A stretch of 64,000 nt of DNA from DAIQNV01 sp038748775. Lineage in GTDB: Bacteria; Planctomycetota; Phycisphaerae; Phycisphaerales; UBA1924. This document shows positions 1-9,462 of this stretch, in pieces; position 1 is the stretch's first letter; every line of letters begins with the position of its first letter. A program made the position numbers and the translations under genes. The notes beneath the pieces are model-generated. The model worked only from the letters and a program-made list of their open reading frames with translations, made no database searches and was not told the origin of the DNA. The stretch spans positions 186,001 through 250,000 of the forward strand of contig JBCDIT010000004.1 of NCBI GenBank assembly GCA_038748775.1, written 5' to 3'.

Positions 1-501
1 GTTGTTGAATCAATCGCGAATGCCATTATCACGAAGTCGCGTGATCGCGGAATCGGTGATCTCACACCCATGAAGCTTCAGAAGCTACTCTATTTCGCTC
101 ATGGGTGGTATCTAGCGATTCGTGATCAGCCTCTGTTCGATGACGATATTCAGGCGTGGCGATACGGTCCGGTTGTATACAATATCTATCGTGAGTTCAA
201 AGACTGCCGTGATCAGCCGATCAATCGCTTTGCTGTGCGCATTGACTACTCCCAGGATAAAGGAGTTATGCGAAGCGAGCCTATTCCATCGGCTAATGAT
301 GAAATTTGGGATCTGGTTGACGCTGTTTTGCGGCGTTACGGCGATTTCTCGCCGGTCCAGTTGATGAATCTTACCCATGAAGAGGGGGCGCCTTGGCACG
401 TTGTTGTTGATCAATGTGGTGGTCGGTTACCCCTTGCGACGAACATCCCTAATGAGCTCATCAAAGAGCACTTCAGGGCAAAACTAGAAAATGCTGCCTG
501 A
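1..501 (+). CDS. Panacea-domain (DUF4065/SocA-like) protein, 5' end off window
   Basis: The reading frame is open from base 1, so the gene starts before the window; an internal ATG at 70 would cut the conserved first helix. The motif LTPMKLQKLLYFAHGWYL and the later AWRYGPVVYNIYREF are typical of Panacea/DUF4065 proteins (SocA-like). Panacea is a promiscuous antitoxin domain that neutralises unrelated toxins encoded next to it. The stop codon overlaps the start of the next gene by 11 bases, which suggests translational coupling and a shared function. Base composition is visibly lower in GC than der downstream, consistent with acquired DNA. The family call is secure; the antitoxin role is inferred from family and neighbour. 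Confidence 0.85.
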   Translation, partial: VVESIANAIITKSRDRGIGDLTPMKLQKLLYFAHGWYLAIRDQPLFDDDIQAWRYGPVVYNIYREFKDCRDQPINRFAVRIDYSQDKGVMRSEPIPSANDEIWDLVDAVLRRYGDFSPVQLMNLTHEEGAPWHVVVDQCGGRLPLATNIPNELIKEHFRAKLENAA

Positions 502-901
502 TAAGTCTTTCGACGATATTCCTGAGACTCCGGCACCTCCGAGCCACCCTGACGAGTTTTCAAAGCAGTACTTTGATCGCAAGCCGTCTGAACGAGTCGA
601 GATGCTCAACGTCCGGCATCTCCTACGGCTTCAGAAACAGTTCGACGCGGCAAATCGACGCATCGAAAAACTGCAGGTTCAGTCAGAAACCCGTGCGACG
701 GAGCTCGCACAGGTTCGCTCCCATTTGCACACGGCCAAGCCTATTGTGGTTCTCACTCCAATCAGCTTCGCGATCGGTGGTGCCTTGATCAGCGTGTTTC
801 CTCGCGACGGCGATTACCCGTGGGTGTTTGGGTTCGGATGGGCTGTGCTCCTTCTCCCGGCCTTCATCCAACTCGTCACGAGTCTCCGAGGAGCTAAGTA
901 A
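491..901 (+). CDS. Small membrane protein paired with Panacea gene; candidate PanT toxin
   Basis: A 136-residue protein of unknown family. Residues ~1-35 are polar and Pro/Asp-rich. Residues ~40-75 form a likely coiled coil (heptad-like LLRLQKQFDAANRRIEKLQ). Two hydrophobic helices lie near residues 81-100 and 107-130, followed by a short basic tail. No catalytic motif is visible. It overlaps the upstream Panacea gene by 11 bases and ends one base before the der start. Known Panacea partners include membrane-damaging toxins, so a coiled coil followed by a two-helix membrane anchor makes this a plausible toxin. It could instead be a harmless membrane protein. No homologue is recognised. Confidence 0.7.
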   Translation: MLPDKSFDDIPETPAPPSHPDEFSKQYFDRKPSERVEMLNVRHLLRLQKQFDAANRRIEKLQVQSETRATELAQVRSHLHTAKPIVVLTPISFAIGGALISVFPRDGDYPWVFGFGWAVLLLPAFIQLVTSLRGAK

Positions 902-902
902 C

Positions 903-2513
903 TTGCCTATCCCCCGCGTCGCTATCGTGGGCCGGCCCAACGTCGGCAAGAGCAGCCTGCTCAACCTCATCGCCCAGTCGCGTATCGCGATCGTTGACCC
1001 GTTGCCCGGGGTCACCCGGGACCGGCTGAGCACGATCGTCGATCTCGACCCGCCTGGGAGCGACGGGGAGCCCAAGCCCGTCGAAGTGATCGATACCGGC
1101 GGCTTCGGGGTGTATGTCGCCGAGGGCAAGCGGTACGACGAAGTCGGGGCCGACCTCGCCTCGTTGACGGGCGACATCGAACTGCAGATCGCCGCGGCGA
1201 TCGAGTCGGCCGACATGATCCTCTTCGCGGTCGACGTCCAGGCGGGCATCACGCCCCAGGACGAAGAGATCGCCAAGCTCCTCCGCGAGCAGAAGCTCGG
1301 CTCGCGACAGCGCGACGGATCCGAGCTCGTCCCCGTCCGGCTCATGGCGACCAAGGTCGACTCGGAGTACTGGGAAACCCACGCCTACGAACTCGCCGGC
1401 CTCGGCTTCGGCGTGCCCCTGATGTGCTCGAGCAAGACCAAGTACATGCGCCGCACGATGCTCGACGAGCTCTACGAGATCGTGCCCGACACCTACGAGG
1501 ACGACTCCGAACGCCCGGACCCCGGTCTCAAGCTCGCCATCGTCGGCAAGCGCAACGCGGGCAAGAGCACGCTGGTGAACAAGCTCGCGGGCCGCGAGCG
1601 AGTCATCGTCTCCGAGATCGCCGGCACCACGCGCGACGCGATCGACGTGCGCATCGAACGCGAAGACGGACGCGTCATCACGGCCATCGACACCGCCGGC
1701 CTGCGCCGCAAGAAGAGCTTCCAGGAGCGCGTCGAGTGGTACGCGTTCGACCGGGCACAGAAGGCGATCCAGCGTGCCGACGTCGTCGTGCTGCTGATCG
1801 ACGCGCTCGAGAAGATCAGCCAGGTCGACGAGCAACTGGGCGAACTGGTCAAGCAGTCGTACAAGCCGGTCATCATCGCCGTGAACAAGTGGGATCTCGC
1901 TAGCGGGGCGATGAGCCCGAAGGGGCGGCCCGTCGGCGTCGAGGACTACCAGACCTACGTGCGCAAAGAGCTCAAAGGTTTGGGCTTCGCGCCCCTCGCA
2001 TTTGCGAGCGCGAAAGAAGGGCTCAACGTCGACGAGATCGTCGACCTCGCCGCCGAGCTGCATGGTCAGGCGACGACGCGCGTGGGCACCGGCGAGCTGA
2101 ACCGCGTGATCGAAGGCATCGTCGCGCGGCAGGGCCCCACGTCGAAGGCGGGCCAGCACGGGCGCATCTACTACACCGCCCAGGTCACGACCGAGCCACC
2201 GACGCTCGTGCTCGTCGTGAACCGGCCCGAGATGTTCAAGGGCGCGTACGAGCGGTACTTGATGAACCGCCTCCGCGAAGAGCTTCCCTACGACGAGGTC
2301 CCGATCCGCGTGATCTTCCGGAGCCGCAAGCGGGCCGAGCTGGCCGCTCTTCGCGCCGGCAAGGCACGACGCAAGGACGTCATCGCCGATCGGATGTTCC
2401 CGGTCGACGCAGAGACCCAGCAGATCGGCGACGAGATCGCGATCGTGCAGGACCTGTTCCGCGACCTGCCCGACGACGCCGCGGCGTACTTCGACGACGA
2501 CGACGAAGACTGA
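903..2513 (+). CDS. der: Ribosome-associated GTPase Der (EngA)
   Basis: Der is an essential double GTPase needed for 50S subunit maturation. Two G domains are visible in tandem: the first begins VAIVGRPNVGKSSLL near residues 6-19, and the second has LAIVGKRNAGKSTLVN and NKWDLA. A KH-like C-terminal domain follows (NRPEMFKGAYERYLMNRLR). The start is taken as TTG at 903, because homology begins at once and GGAG lies ~8 bases upstream; the longer frame reads through the preceding gene. At 536 residues it is longer than the usual ~440-490, with an acidic tail (DDDDED). In domain 1 the G4 motif reads TKVD (residues 150-153) instead of NKxD, a mild oddity. The call is secure. Confidence 0.97.
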   Translation: MPIPRVAIVGRPNVGKSSLLNLIAQSRIAIVDPLPGVTRDRLSTIVDLDPPGSDGEPKPVEVIDTGGFGVYVAEGKRYDEVGADLASLTGDIELQIAAAIESADMILFAVDVQAGITPQDEEIAKLLREQKLGSRQRDGSELVPVRLMATKVDSEYWETHAYELAGLGFGVPLMCSSKTKYMRRTMLDELYEIVPDTYEDDSERPDPGLKLAIVGKRNAGKSTLVNKLAGRERVIVSEIAGTTRDAIDVRIEREDGRVITAIDTAGLRRKKSFQERVEWYAFDRAQKAIQRADVVVLLIDALEKISQVDEQLGELVKQSYKPVIIAVNKWDLASGAMSPKGRPVGVEDYQTYVRKELKGLGFAPLAFASAKEGLNVDEIVDLAAELHGQATTRVGTGELNRVIEGIVARQGPTSKAGQHGRIYYTAQVTTEPPTLVLVVNRPEMFKGAYERYLMNRLREELPYDEVPIRVIFRSRKRAELAALRAGKARRKDVIADRMFPVDAETQQIGDEIAIVQDLFRDLPDDAAAYFDDDDED

Positions 2514-2591
2514 CGGAGTTTTACAGACATGCGGGCGATGCCTTGAGGCGGACCGGTTCCGCCCCGGCCGTGGTCGTTGTGGATCAACGGT

Positions 2592-4949
2592 TTAGGGGCA
2601 GCCTGCGAGGAACGCGACGATAAACGTGTCGATATCCGCGAGGTCGAGTACGCCAATCGGGGCCGCGATATCCGCGAGCGGTGCCCCGGTTTGGAAGGCG
2701 CCGATAAAGGCATCGATGTCGCTGAGGTCGAGGACGGTCAGCGGGTCGGCGATATCGGCGGGGTTGCAGGCGGTCGGGTTCGCTGGGAGGTACTGACTCA
2801 GTTCGACCGTCGACTCGAATTGGTCGTACTCGACGCGGAACGAGCCGGCGCCATCGACGGTGTTCACACGACCGAAGCCCGGCGCGTTGGCGAACTCCCC
2901 GAAGAGCGGGTTCACGCCCTGTACGATGACGAACCGCTGGCTGAAGCTCGGGGCGAAGCCATCGACGAGCGATACGTCGAGCCGGCCACCGCCCAGGATG
3001 ATGTTCTGGACTTCGAGCACGTCGAACTCCCCGGCCGCCGCACCGCCGATCTCGATCTCGAGAATGGAGCCCTGCTCGAACTGCGGGTTGCTGGCGTTCA
3101 TCGTCGCGATGCCCGGGCCCGGCGCCACGATGCCCCCGTCGCGAGCGAGGATCACGCCAAGACCGAGGTCGGACGCGGCGAGCTTTCCGTCCCCTTCAAC
3201 GATGATCCCGGACGTGACCGAGTTCTGGGTCCGGAGCGTTCCTTCGCGGACGGCGATGACGCCGTCGAAGGTGTTGTTTGCCGGGGAGTACACGAGCGTG
3301 TTGTCGCCGGTCTTCACGAGTTCGCCGGTGCCGTCGAGCGTCTGGTCGAACGTGCCCCCTCCGCTGAGCGTCATCGATCCGGTCGAGGTGATCGTGACCG
3401 GGCGGTCCGGGCCATTGACCATCACGAATTCGACGTTGGACCCCCGGACTTCGTAGCGACCGGCGAACGTCCCCGGCGCGATGTCGAAGACCTGCCCGCC
3501 TGCGCCCGCCTTGATGAGCGCGCCGGCGCTGTTGGCGAGCAGGTGACCCGAGAAGACCGGCGCCGCTCCGGGCGTTCCATGGACGGTGAGTCCTTCGGAG
3601 AAGGTCACGTCGCCGGCGCCCTCGAGCCCTCCGATGACCCCGTTGGCCAGGATGGCCATCGACGCGTTCGGCGCGAGCGAGACGAGGTTCGAGCTGTTGG
3701 CCGCGTCGACGCGTTGGAAGCGAAGGATGCCCTCCTCGACGCGGTAGTCGCCTGTGAAGTTCACGCCCGGCCGGTCGAGGTTGACCCCGCCCGGCCCAAC
3801 CTTGGTGCAGGTGCCCGAGCCGCGCCAGGCCCCGAAGAACGTGTGGTTGTTGCCGGCGAACTCCGAGCTGACCACCCCGTCGCCGAAGAACTCGACGGTG
3901 ATCGCGGTCGAGAAGCTCCCGATGGGCCGGTAGGTCCCCCCGTCGGCAAGGCTGACGATATTGCTGAGCGATCCAAGCGACGGGCCCGACCCGGGCTCGA
4001 GCGTGCCCTTCACAGACCAGATCCCGGTGAAGTCGCTCGTGGCGTTGAGTCGGAGGACGTGCCCCGTTTCGACCGCGATGCCGCCGGTGCCCGAGATCGC
4101 CTCCTCGATCGTTGAGATCTCCGAAGGGTTCCCGCCGCCTGGCGTGCCGAAGAACAGGAACGCGTCGGAGAGTTCGACAAAGGGGGCCCGTGAAGACCGC
4201 GTGATCCGACCGCCCGGTTCGCTGACCTCGACTGTCGCGGCGTCGAAGTTGCCTTCGGCGAACGTCAACCCCATATCGATCGTCGAGTCTCCGGACAGCT
4301 CAAGCCTGCTGCCCCGCGACAAGACCAGGCGCGGATCCTCGTCCGATCCCAGGCGGCTCCCGTTCGCGAGCGCGAGGACCGTGTCTTCGACCCAGATGAA
4401 GTTGTCGTCCTGTGTGGACCACGTGGTCCAGTCGACGTTATTCAGGCTCAGCCGCCGCGCTCCGTCGAAGGTCGGCTCTCTATCGAGCATGAGCTCACCA
4501 GACATCGTGAGGTCGTTGAGGTTCAGGACGTGGGACTGTGTGAAATCACTCCCCCGGTTCATCAAGACGAGGACGAAGTTCAGGGTGCGACCGTTACCAT
4601 TGATGGTGGCGACGAGATCCTCCGGGTCGCCGAAGACGACCGCCGGCTGTGAGATGGTCGACCGCAGCGACGAGAGCTGCGCCGGGGGCGGCACCTCGAT
4701 GTTCATGCTCGTGGATTCGCCAGAGCGATCCGACGTAATCGCGATTCTTTGGCCGAACGGGGGGACGCCCGCCGTTGAGCCGTCGTCGAAGACCCAGTTG
4801 CCCGGGTTCCCCCAGTCGTCGTTGCTCCCAGCGCCCTCCCAAAACCAGGTCGGTTGTTGGGCGAACGTTTCGGCTCCGAGGGTGGTGGTCGCCAACGCGA
4901 GGATCGCCCTTCGCGTCGTGAGACTCAATGAGGTGGGCCGGCGCATCAT
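2592..4949 (-). CDS. Secreted beta-strand-repeat protein with GC-type dockerin tail
   Basis: A 785-residue exported protein. An N-terminal signal peptide (hydrophobic residues ~12-25, ending AETFAQQ) is followed by a long region resembling autotransporter-associated beta-strand repeats (units such as GTGELVKTGDNTLVYSPANN and YEVRGSNVEF), which probably fold as a beta-helix. The last ~60 residues contain two near-repeats, VLDLSDIDAFIGAF and VLDLADIDTFIVAF, ending AGCP. That is the GC-type dockerin-like module of Phycisphaerales surface proteins. It likely acts in cell-surface adhesion or envelope display; no enzyme motif is seen. It converges on der, and its promoter lies in the short divergent region shared with the peptidase gene at 5097. 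Confidence 0.85.
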   Translation of the reverse strand: MMRRPTSLSLTTRRAILALATTTLGAETFAQQPTWFWEGAGSNDDWGNPGNWVFDDGSTAGVPPFGQRIAITSDRSGESTSMNIEVPPPAQLSSLRSTISQPAVVFGDPEDLVATINGNGRTLNFVLVLMNRGSDFTQSHVLNLNDLTMSGELMLDREPTFDGARRLSLNNVDWTTWSTQDDNFIWVEDTVLALANGSRLGSDEDPRLVLSRGSRLELSGDSTIDMGLTFAEGNFDAATVEVSEPGGRITRSSRAPFVELSDAFLFFGTPGGGNPSEISTIEEAISGTGGIAVETGHVLRLNATSDFTGIWSVKGTLEPGSGPSLGSLSNIVSLADGGTYRPIGSFSTAITVEFFGDGVVSSEFAGNNHTFFGAWRGSGTCTKVGPGGVNLDRPGVNFTGDYRVEEGILRFQRVDAANSSNLVSLAPNASMAILANGVIGGLEGAGDVTFSEGLTVHGTPGAAPVFSGHLLANSAGALIKAGAGGQVFDIAPGTFAGRYEVRGSNVEFVMVNGPDRPVTITSTGSMTLSGGGTFDQTLDGTGELVKTGDNTLVYSPANNTFDGVIAVREGTLRTQNSVTSGIIVEGDGKLAASDLGLGVILARDGGIVAPGPGIATMNASNPQFEQGSILEIEIGGAAAGEFDVLEVQNIILGGGRLDVSLVDGFAPSFSQRFVIVQGVNPLFGEFANAPGFGRVNTVDGAGSFRVEYDQFESTVELSQYLPANPTACNPADIADPLTVLDLSDIDAFIGAFQTGAPLADIAAPIGVLDLADIDTFIVAFLAGCP

Positions 4950-5096
4950 CGGTCGTTCCTTTCACCCAACAGGGCTCCGGCAACGAGTGCGAGAAGCCGG
5001 ACCGGATCTTGATCAGTATTGCAGAAAGAAGCCGGAACGGGAACGCGAATCGGCTCCCGCTACACTCGCGTTCCATGTGAAGATGGAGGGTTTACA

Positions 5097-7910
5097 GTGA
5101 CTTTGACCGCCCTTTTGGTTGCCACGGCAGCCGCGATCGCTCAGCCATCCAGCGTCGAGTTGTTCGAAGACGCTTCGTTTGATCAGACGATCACCCCGCC
5201 CGACGCGATCCTGGGCTTCCCACTCGGAGATCGTCCGGCCGACCACGCCACGATCGAGCGATGCTTGGTCACGTGGGCCGAAGAGTCGGACCGTGCGGCA
5301 CTGGTTGAGTACGGGCAGACCCACGAAGGTCGCACGCTCTACACGCTCTTCATCAGCTCCGAAGACAACATCGATCGTCTCGATGAGATCCAGGCCGACT
5401 GGCTGGAGCTCTGGGACAGCCGATCCATCGCGCCTCGAAGCGCCGACCGCCTGCTGGCAGACACCCCGGCCATCGCGTGGTTCGCGTACGCCATCCACGG
5501 GAACGAGCTGTCCGGTGCCGACGCCGCGCTTGCGTTCGCGTACGAGTTGATCGCGTCTGATTCCCCTCAGCACGCGGAAGCTCGCGAGGGCGTCGTCATC
5601 GCGGTCGATCCGCTCATGAACCCCGACGGGCGCGACCGCGCCGTGCAGGCGATCCGGGAAGCCAAGGGCCCGGTCCCCACGTACGACGATCAGTCACGCC
5701 TCCACGCCGGGCACTGGCCCTCCGGACGCACCAACCACTACGTGCTCGATCTCAACCGAGACTGGATCCTCGCGACGGCGCCCGAGACCCAGGGGCGGAT
5801 CGAGCTGCTCCGCGAATGGAACCCGCTGCTGTTCATCGACGCGCACGAGATGGGCGCCCAAGACACGTACCTGTTCAGTCCGCCGCGCGAGCCGATCAAC
5901 CAGCACGTCCCGTCGTTCTCTAGGGAGTGGGGCGACCGGTTCGCCGACGACCAGGCCGCCGCCTTCGATCGTCGGGGTTGGAGCTACTACACCGGTGAGT
6001 GGCTCGACAACTGGTACCCGGGCTATTCGGACGCGTGGTCGGTCTTGCGCGGCGCGATCGGGATTCTCTATGAACAAGCGGGCGTGCACACCTTCGGTGT
6101 GCGCCACCCGAGCGGGCGCGTGACGACCTACGCCAAGTCGGTGCTCCAGCAACTCGAAAGCTCGAGGGCCAACCTCGGCACGCTTGTGAATTCGATCGAC
6201 GAGATCAAGGCCGACTGGCTCGAGATGCGGCGCGAGATCGTCTCGGACGAAGGCCCATACTCGAGCACGATGTTCGCGTTGCCGGCCACCGATGAGACCG
6301 GTCGCTTGAGCCGCCTCATCGACAACCTGCTGCTCCAGGGCATCGAGGTGCGCCGTTCGCGCCAGCCGCTCTTGGCCGACGCGACCGACGGGCTGGGGCG
6401 TTTGCACTCCTCGCACACCTTCCCCGCTGGGACGTACTTCGTCGACACCCAGCAGCCCACCGGCCCGCTCGCCTCCGCAATGCTCGAACTCGACCCACGC
6501 ATGAAGCCCGAATTCATCGCCGAGGAACGCGAGGCGCTGATCCGCAAGGGAAGAACCGAGATCTACGACGTGACCGGGTGGTCGCTCCCGCTCCTTCACG
6601 GCCTCGACGCCTATCAACTCGACAGTCGCTTCGCGAAGTCGTTCCCGTTGATCTCGCCGGCCGATTTGGCACCGGGCGTCGGCCCTGGGGTTCGTCCGGG
6701 CGACGCCAGCCAGGGCTGGGTGGTCGACGGCGCTCACGACAGCACCCCATCGCTCGCGGCGCACCTCATGCACGAGGGCGTGCGCGTTCGCTTTGCCCGC
6801 AAGGTGTTCGAGTGGGGAGGGCGGTCGTTCGCTCGGGGCTCGCTCCTCATCGCCCATCGAGACCAGGTCGCGGCAGACGTCTCAAGCATCCTCGATCGTG
6901 AATCGCGCGAGGCGGGTCTCGCGGCATACCCCACCTCCACCGGGCTGGGGCCGGGCGAGGTCGCTGACATCGGGGGCGAGTACTTCCCGCTTCTGCAACG
7001 CCCCCGGATCGCCGTGATCGGCCAGGGCCGCGTCAGCCCGACGAGCTACGGCGCCATCTGGCACACCTTGGAAGAACGCTACCGCCTCGCGGTGAGCTAT
7101 ATCCCCGCCGATGGCTTCGTCGATCTCCGTCGGTACAACGTGCTCGTCGTTCCCCCGGGCGGATCCGGGGCGTTCAGCCAGCGCGAACTCCGCGAGTGGG
7201 TCTCCGCCGGGGGCACGCTCATCGCGACGGAGTCAGCGGTGTTCGCATTCGCCGATGAAGACGGGCTGAGCTCCGCCCGACGCCTAAGAGACGTACTCGA
7301 CGATCTCGACACGTACGAGACCGAAGTGCTCCGGGAACTCAGCGCTCAAGACGAGGATCCCGACGCCGCGTGGGGACGCGTTGTCGACGACGCGCCGGCT
7401 GTGTATCCATGGAGCGGCATCGACCTCACTCGCCCGGGCCTCGACACTCTCGAACGACAAGACGAATGGGAGAGGCAGTTCATGCCCGCCGGAACCGTGC
7501 TCGCGGCCCGGACCGATCAGGAGCACTGGCTCACCGCCGGTCACGGCGAGTTGCTCCCGGTCCTCGCCTCCGGCCGGAGCGTGCTCATGGCCGCCCGCCC
7601 CGTCGAGGTGCCGGTTCGCTTCGGAGCGGTCGAACACGACAATTCAGAAGGCGTTGCCGACGTCGGCTGGTCGAGAATGCCCGAGGGGACGAGTCTGCGT
7701 CTGCGCATGAGCGGGCTGCTCTGGCCCGAGGCTGCGCGCCGACTCGCCAACGCCGCGGCGGTGACCCGTGAATCGGTCGGTCGAGGACAAATCATCCTCT
7801 TCGCGATGGACCCGGTCTGGCGAGGCGGCGCCCCGGGAACTGAGCGCGTCTTTATGAACGCAGTGGTCTACGGACCGGGGCTCGGAGCTTCGCATCCGAT
7901 CATGCCTTAA
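5097..7910 (+). CDS. Exported M14-family zinc carboxypeptidase-like protein
   Basis: The GTG at 5097 is chosen because GGAGGG lies six bases upstream and the protein then opens with a clean signal peptide (MTLTALLVATAAAIAQ); longer readings have none. The M14 fold is shown by HGNE (zinc ligands H134, E137), DLNRDW, DAHEM (zinc ligand H250) and LYEQAG, whose E326 is the likely general base. A C-terminal region around NVLVVPPGGSGAF and GGTLIATES resembles a class-I glutamine-amidotransferase/DJ-1-like fold, as in other large bacterial M14 proteins of this type. The 937-residue product probably acts in the periplasm on peptides; its substrate cannot be read. It is transcribed divergently from the surface-protein gene at 4949. 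Confidence 0.88.
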   Translation: MTLTALLVATAAAIAQPSSVELFEDASFDQTITPPDAILGFPLGDRPADHATIERCLVTWAEESDRAALVEYGQTHEGRTLYTLFISSEDNIDRLDEIQADWLELWDSRSIAPRSADRLLADTPAIAWFAYAIHGNELSGADAALAFAYELIASDSPQHAEAREGVVIAVDPLMNPDGRDRAVQAIREAKGPVPTYDDQSRLHAGHWPSGRTNHYVLDLNRDWILATAPETQGRIELLREWNPLLFIDAHEMGAQDTYLFSPPREPINQHVPSFSREWGDRFADDQAAAFDRRGWSYYTGEWLDNWYPGYSDAWSVLRGAIGILYEQAGVHTFGVRHPSGRVTTYAKSVLQQLESSRANLGTLVNSIDEIKADWLEMRREIVSDEGPYSSTMFALPATDETGRLSRLIDNLLLQGIEVRRSRQPLLADATDGLGRLHSSHTFPAGTYFVDTQQPTGPLASAMLELDPRMKPEFIAEEREALIRKGRTEIYDVTGWSLPLLHGLDAYQLDSRFAKSFPLISPADLAPGVGPGVRPGDASQGWVVDGAHDSTPSLAAHLMHEGVRVRFARKVFEWGGRSFARGSLLIAHRDQVAADVSSILDRESREAGLAAYPTSTGLGPGEVADIGGEYFPLLQRPRIAVIGQGRVSPTSYGAIWHTLEERYRLAVSYIPADGFVDLRRYNVLVVPPGGSGAFSQRELREWVSAGGTLIATESAVFAFADEDGLSSARRLRDVLDDLDTYETEVLRELSAQDEDPDAAWGRVVDDAPAVYPWSGIDLTRPGLDTLERQDEWERQFMPAGTVLAARTDQEHWLTAGHGELLPVLASGRSVLMAARPVEVPVRFGAVEHDNSEGVADVGWSRMPEGTSLRLRMSGLLWPEAARRLANAAAVTRESVGRGQIILFAMDPVWRGGAPGTERVFMNAVVYGPGLGASHPIMP

Positions 7911-8001
7911 GCGTCGGCTTGATACAGGAACAACCTCGTCGCGAGGTAGACGATCGGCAGCAACGAGATGTTGAGATCCACTTTGTATTTTTTTTACGGG
8001 T

Positions 8002-8031
8002 TTGACGTAAAGCGTGACTGTTGTTTTCTAA
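8002..8031 (+). promoter_or_regulatory. Possible sigma70 promoter of the 8128 surface-protein gene
   Basis: In an AT-rich stretch of the 217-base gap before the 8128 gene, TTGACG (8002-8007) is separated by 18 bases from TTCTAA (8026-8031). The rest of the gap shows no gene. The match is moderate and untested. Confidence 0.35.
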
Positions 8032-8127
8032 ATTGTTGGCGATTGTGGTCAGTGGCTGTATTTTCCTAGCGGTCGTTGAACTCGGGGGGTAACGCCAGCG
8101 AGAGACGGCTGCGAGGACCAAGCGACG

Positions 8128-9363
8128 ATGAGATTGAAGAGTGCCAGGGGTTTAGCTTGCTTCGCTTTGTTCGCAGGCTGCGGCCAAGCGATCGCCCAAA
8201 CCATTGTGGATATTGACCAAGGTCAGACGTTCACGGATGCCGATCTTGCCGCGGGCGTGTTCGATGGTCAGCCATTTACGCCGGGCTCGAGCACGGCGTT
8301 TCGCGTCAACGACGGCGGTGTGCTCGAGATCTTCTTCAGTTCCTTTCGAGGTTCCACAATCGAAGTGAACGCCGGTGGGTCAATCGGCGACGGCTCGTTC
8401 ATCGAATCGGCGACGATCAACGTGTTTGACGGTGGAGCTGTTGGATTTATGGAGCTCTTCGGAAGCATGAGTGTGCTCGGTGGCCACGTCGATGGCGTCG
8501 TACTCGACGGGCGATTTGCGGTGTCTGGCGGCCGTGTCAGTCGCGTGGCCGACTTTGGCGATGGCACGCTCGACGCTGAGATTTCCGGGGGCGTGATCGA
8601 GAACGCTCAGATGAGCGGTGGTTCGCTCGAAGTCCGCGGCGGGCGTGTGGATCGAATCACCGGCGGCGACGTGATTCGTGGATTCGGAAGTGTCGAGATC
8701 TTCGACGGTGGTTCTGTGGGTGAGGTCGGAGGCGGCCCGTCCAGCAGTTCTATCTTCGTCGAGATGAGCGGGGGAACGGTCGACAACGGGATCCGAGCCG
8801 CCGGGGGCGGCGCGACCGTTTCCGGTGGAGTGATCGATGGCGGCGTCCGCGTTTCCGCAAGCTCGGACGATCCCGACGTGAGCCCGTTTGGCTTTCGGAT
8901 GTCGGGCGGACTCGTCCGAGGTGGCGTCGAGTTCTCCGATTTTTCTTCCGGCGCCATCGGTAATGCAAGGGTCAATATTAGCGGCGGTCGGATCGAGGGT
9001 GGTTTCTTCGCTCAGGGCTTCAACAGCAACGACATCACGATCTCGGGCGGCGAGATCGACGGCCTGTTCGTAATCGAAAGCTCCCTCGATGTCGAGTTTA
9101 TCGTTGCCCGTGCATTCCTTGACGGTCAGCAGATCGGGCTCGCGATCGATGACACGATCACGATCGATACCCGCGAAGGCTCGCTGCTTGAGCTCGTTTT
9201 CGCCGACGGCGCGTTCCTCGACATCGAGCTCAACGATGTCATGGGCGCAGGCGACTTCTTCGACACCAACGCGACGCTGGCGATCACGAGGGTCGTGCCA
9301 TCGCCCGGACCGGTGATCGTCGTCGCGGTTAGCGGAGTGTTCGCCGCCCGTCGCCGCCGCTGA
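8128..9363 (+). CDS. Surface protein with beta-helix-like repeats and RRRR C-terminal sorting tail
   Basis: A 411-residue secreted protein of unknown function. A signal peptide spans residues ~1-24 (ends GQAIAQ). The body consists of irregular Gly-rich repeats of the type SGG.I.GG…V (for example VSGGVIDGGVRVS and MSGGLVRGGVEFS), which suggests a right-handed beta-helix. The C-terminus is VPSPGPVIVVAVSG followed by FAARRRR: a Pro-containing motif, a short hydrophobic helix and an Arg cluster. That is the layout of PEP-CTERM-like sorting signals. It is probably processed at the membrane and displayed outside the cell. A tandem-hairpin repeat follows the stop codon. Confidence 0.8.
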   Translation: MRLKSARGLACFALFAGCGQAIAQTIVDIDQGQTFTDADLAAGVFDGQPFTPGSSTAFRVNDGGVLEIFFSSFRGSTIEVNAGGSIGDGSFIESATINVFDGGAVGFMELFGSMSVLGGHVDGVVLDGRFAVSGGRVSRVADFGDGTLDAEISGGVIENAQMSGGSLEVRGGRVDRITGGDVIRGFGSVEIFDGGSVGEVGGGPSSSSIFVEMSGGTVDNGIRAAGGGATVSGGVIDGGVRVSASSDDPDVSPFGFRMSGGLVRGGVEFSDFSSGAIGNARVNISGGRIEGGFFAQGFNSNDITISGGEIDGLFVIESSLDVEFIVARAFLDGQQIGLAIDDTITIDTREGSLLELVFADGAFLDIELNDVMGAGDFFDTNATLAITRVVPSPGPVIVVAVSGVFAARRRR

Positions 9364-9380
9364 ACGCAGCGTTCTTTGGA

Positions 9381-9454
9381 GTGCCACTGGCGGATTGCCC
9401 GCCAGTGTTCCGAGCGGTTGGCGGTTCACACTGGCAGCGAACTGCCAGTGGCAC
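9381..9454. repeat. Tandem palindromic repeat (two CACTGGC hairpins)
   Basis: Four copies of the core CACTGGC/GCCAGTG occur here. They form two adjacent hairpins (CTGGCGG…CCGCCAG and CACTGGCAG-cgaa-CTGCCAGTG), all enclosed by outer arms GTGCCACTGGC (9381-9391) and GCCAGTGGCAC (9444-9454). It lies between two convergent genes, so it may be a bidirectional transcription stop or a REP-like dispersed element. No T-run follows. Confidence 0.7.
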
Positions 9455-9462
9455 ACCGTGGT

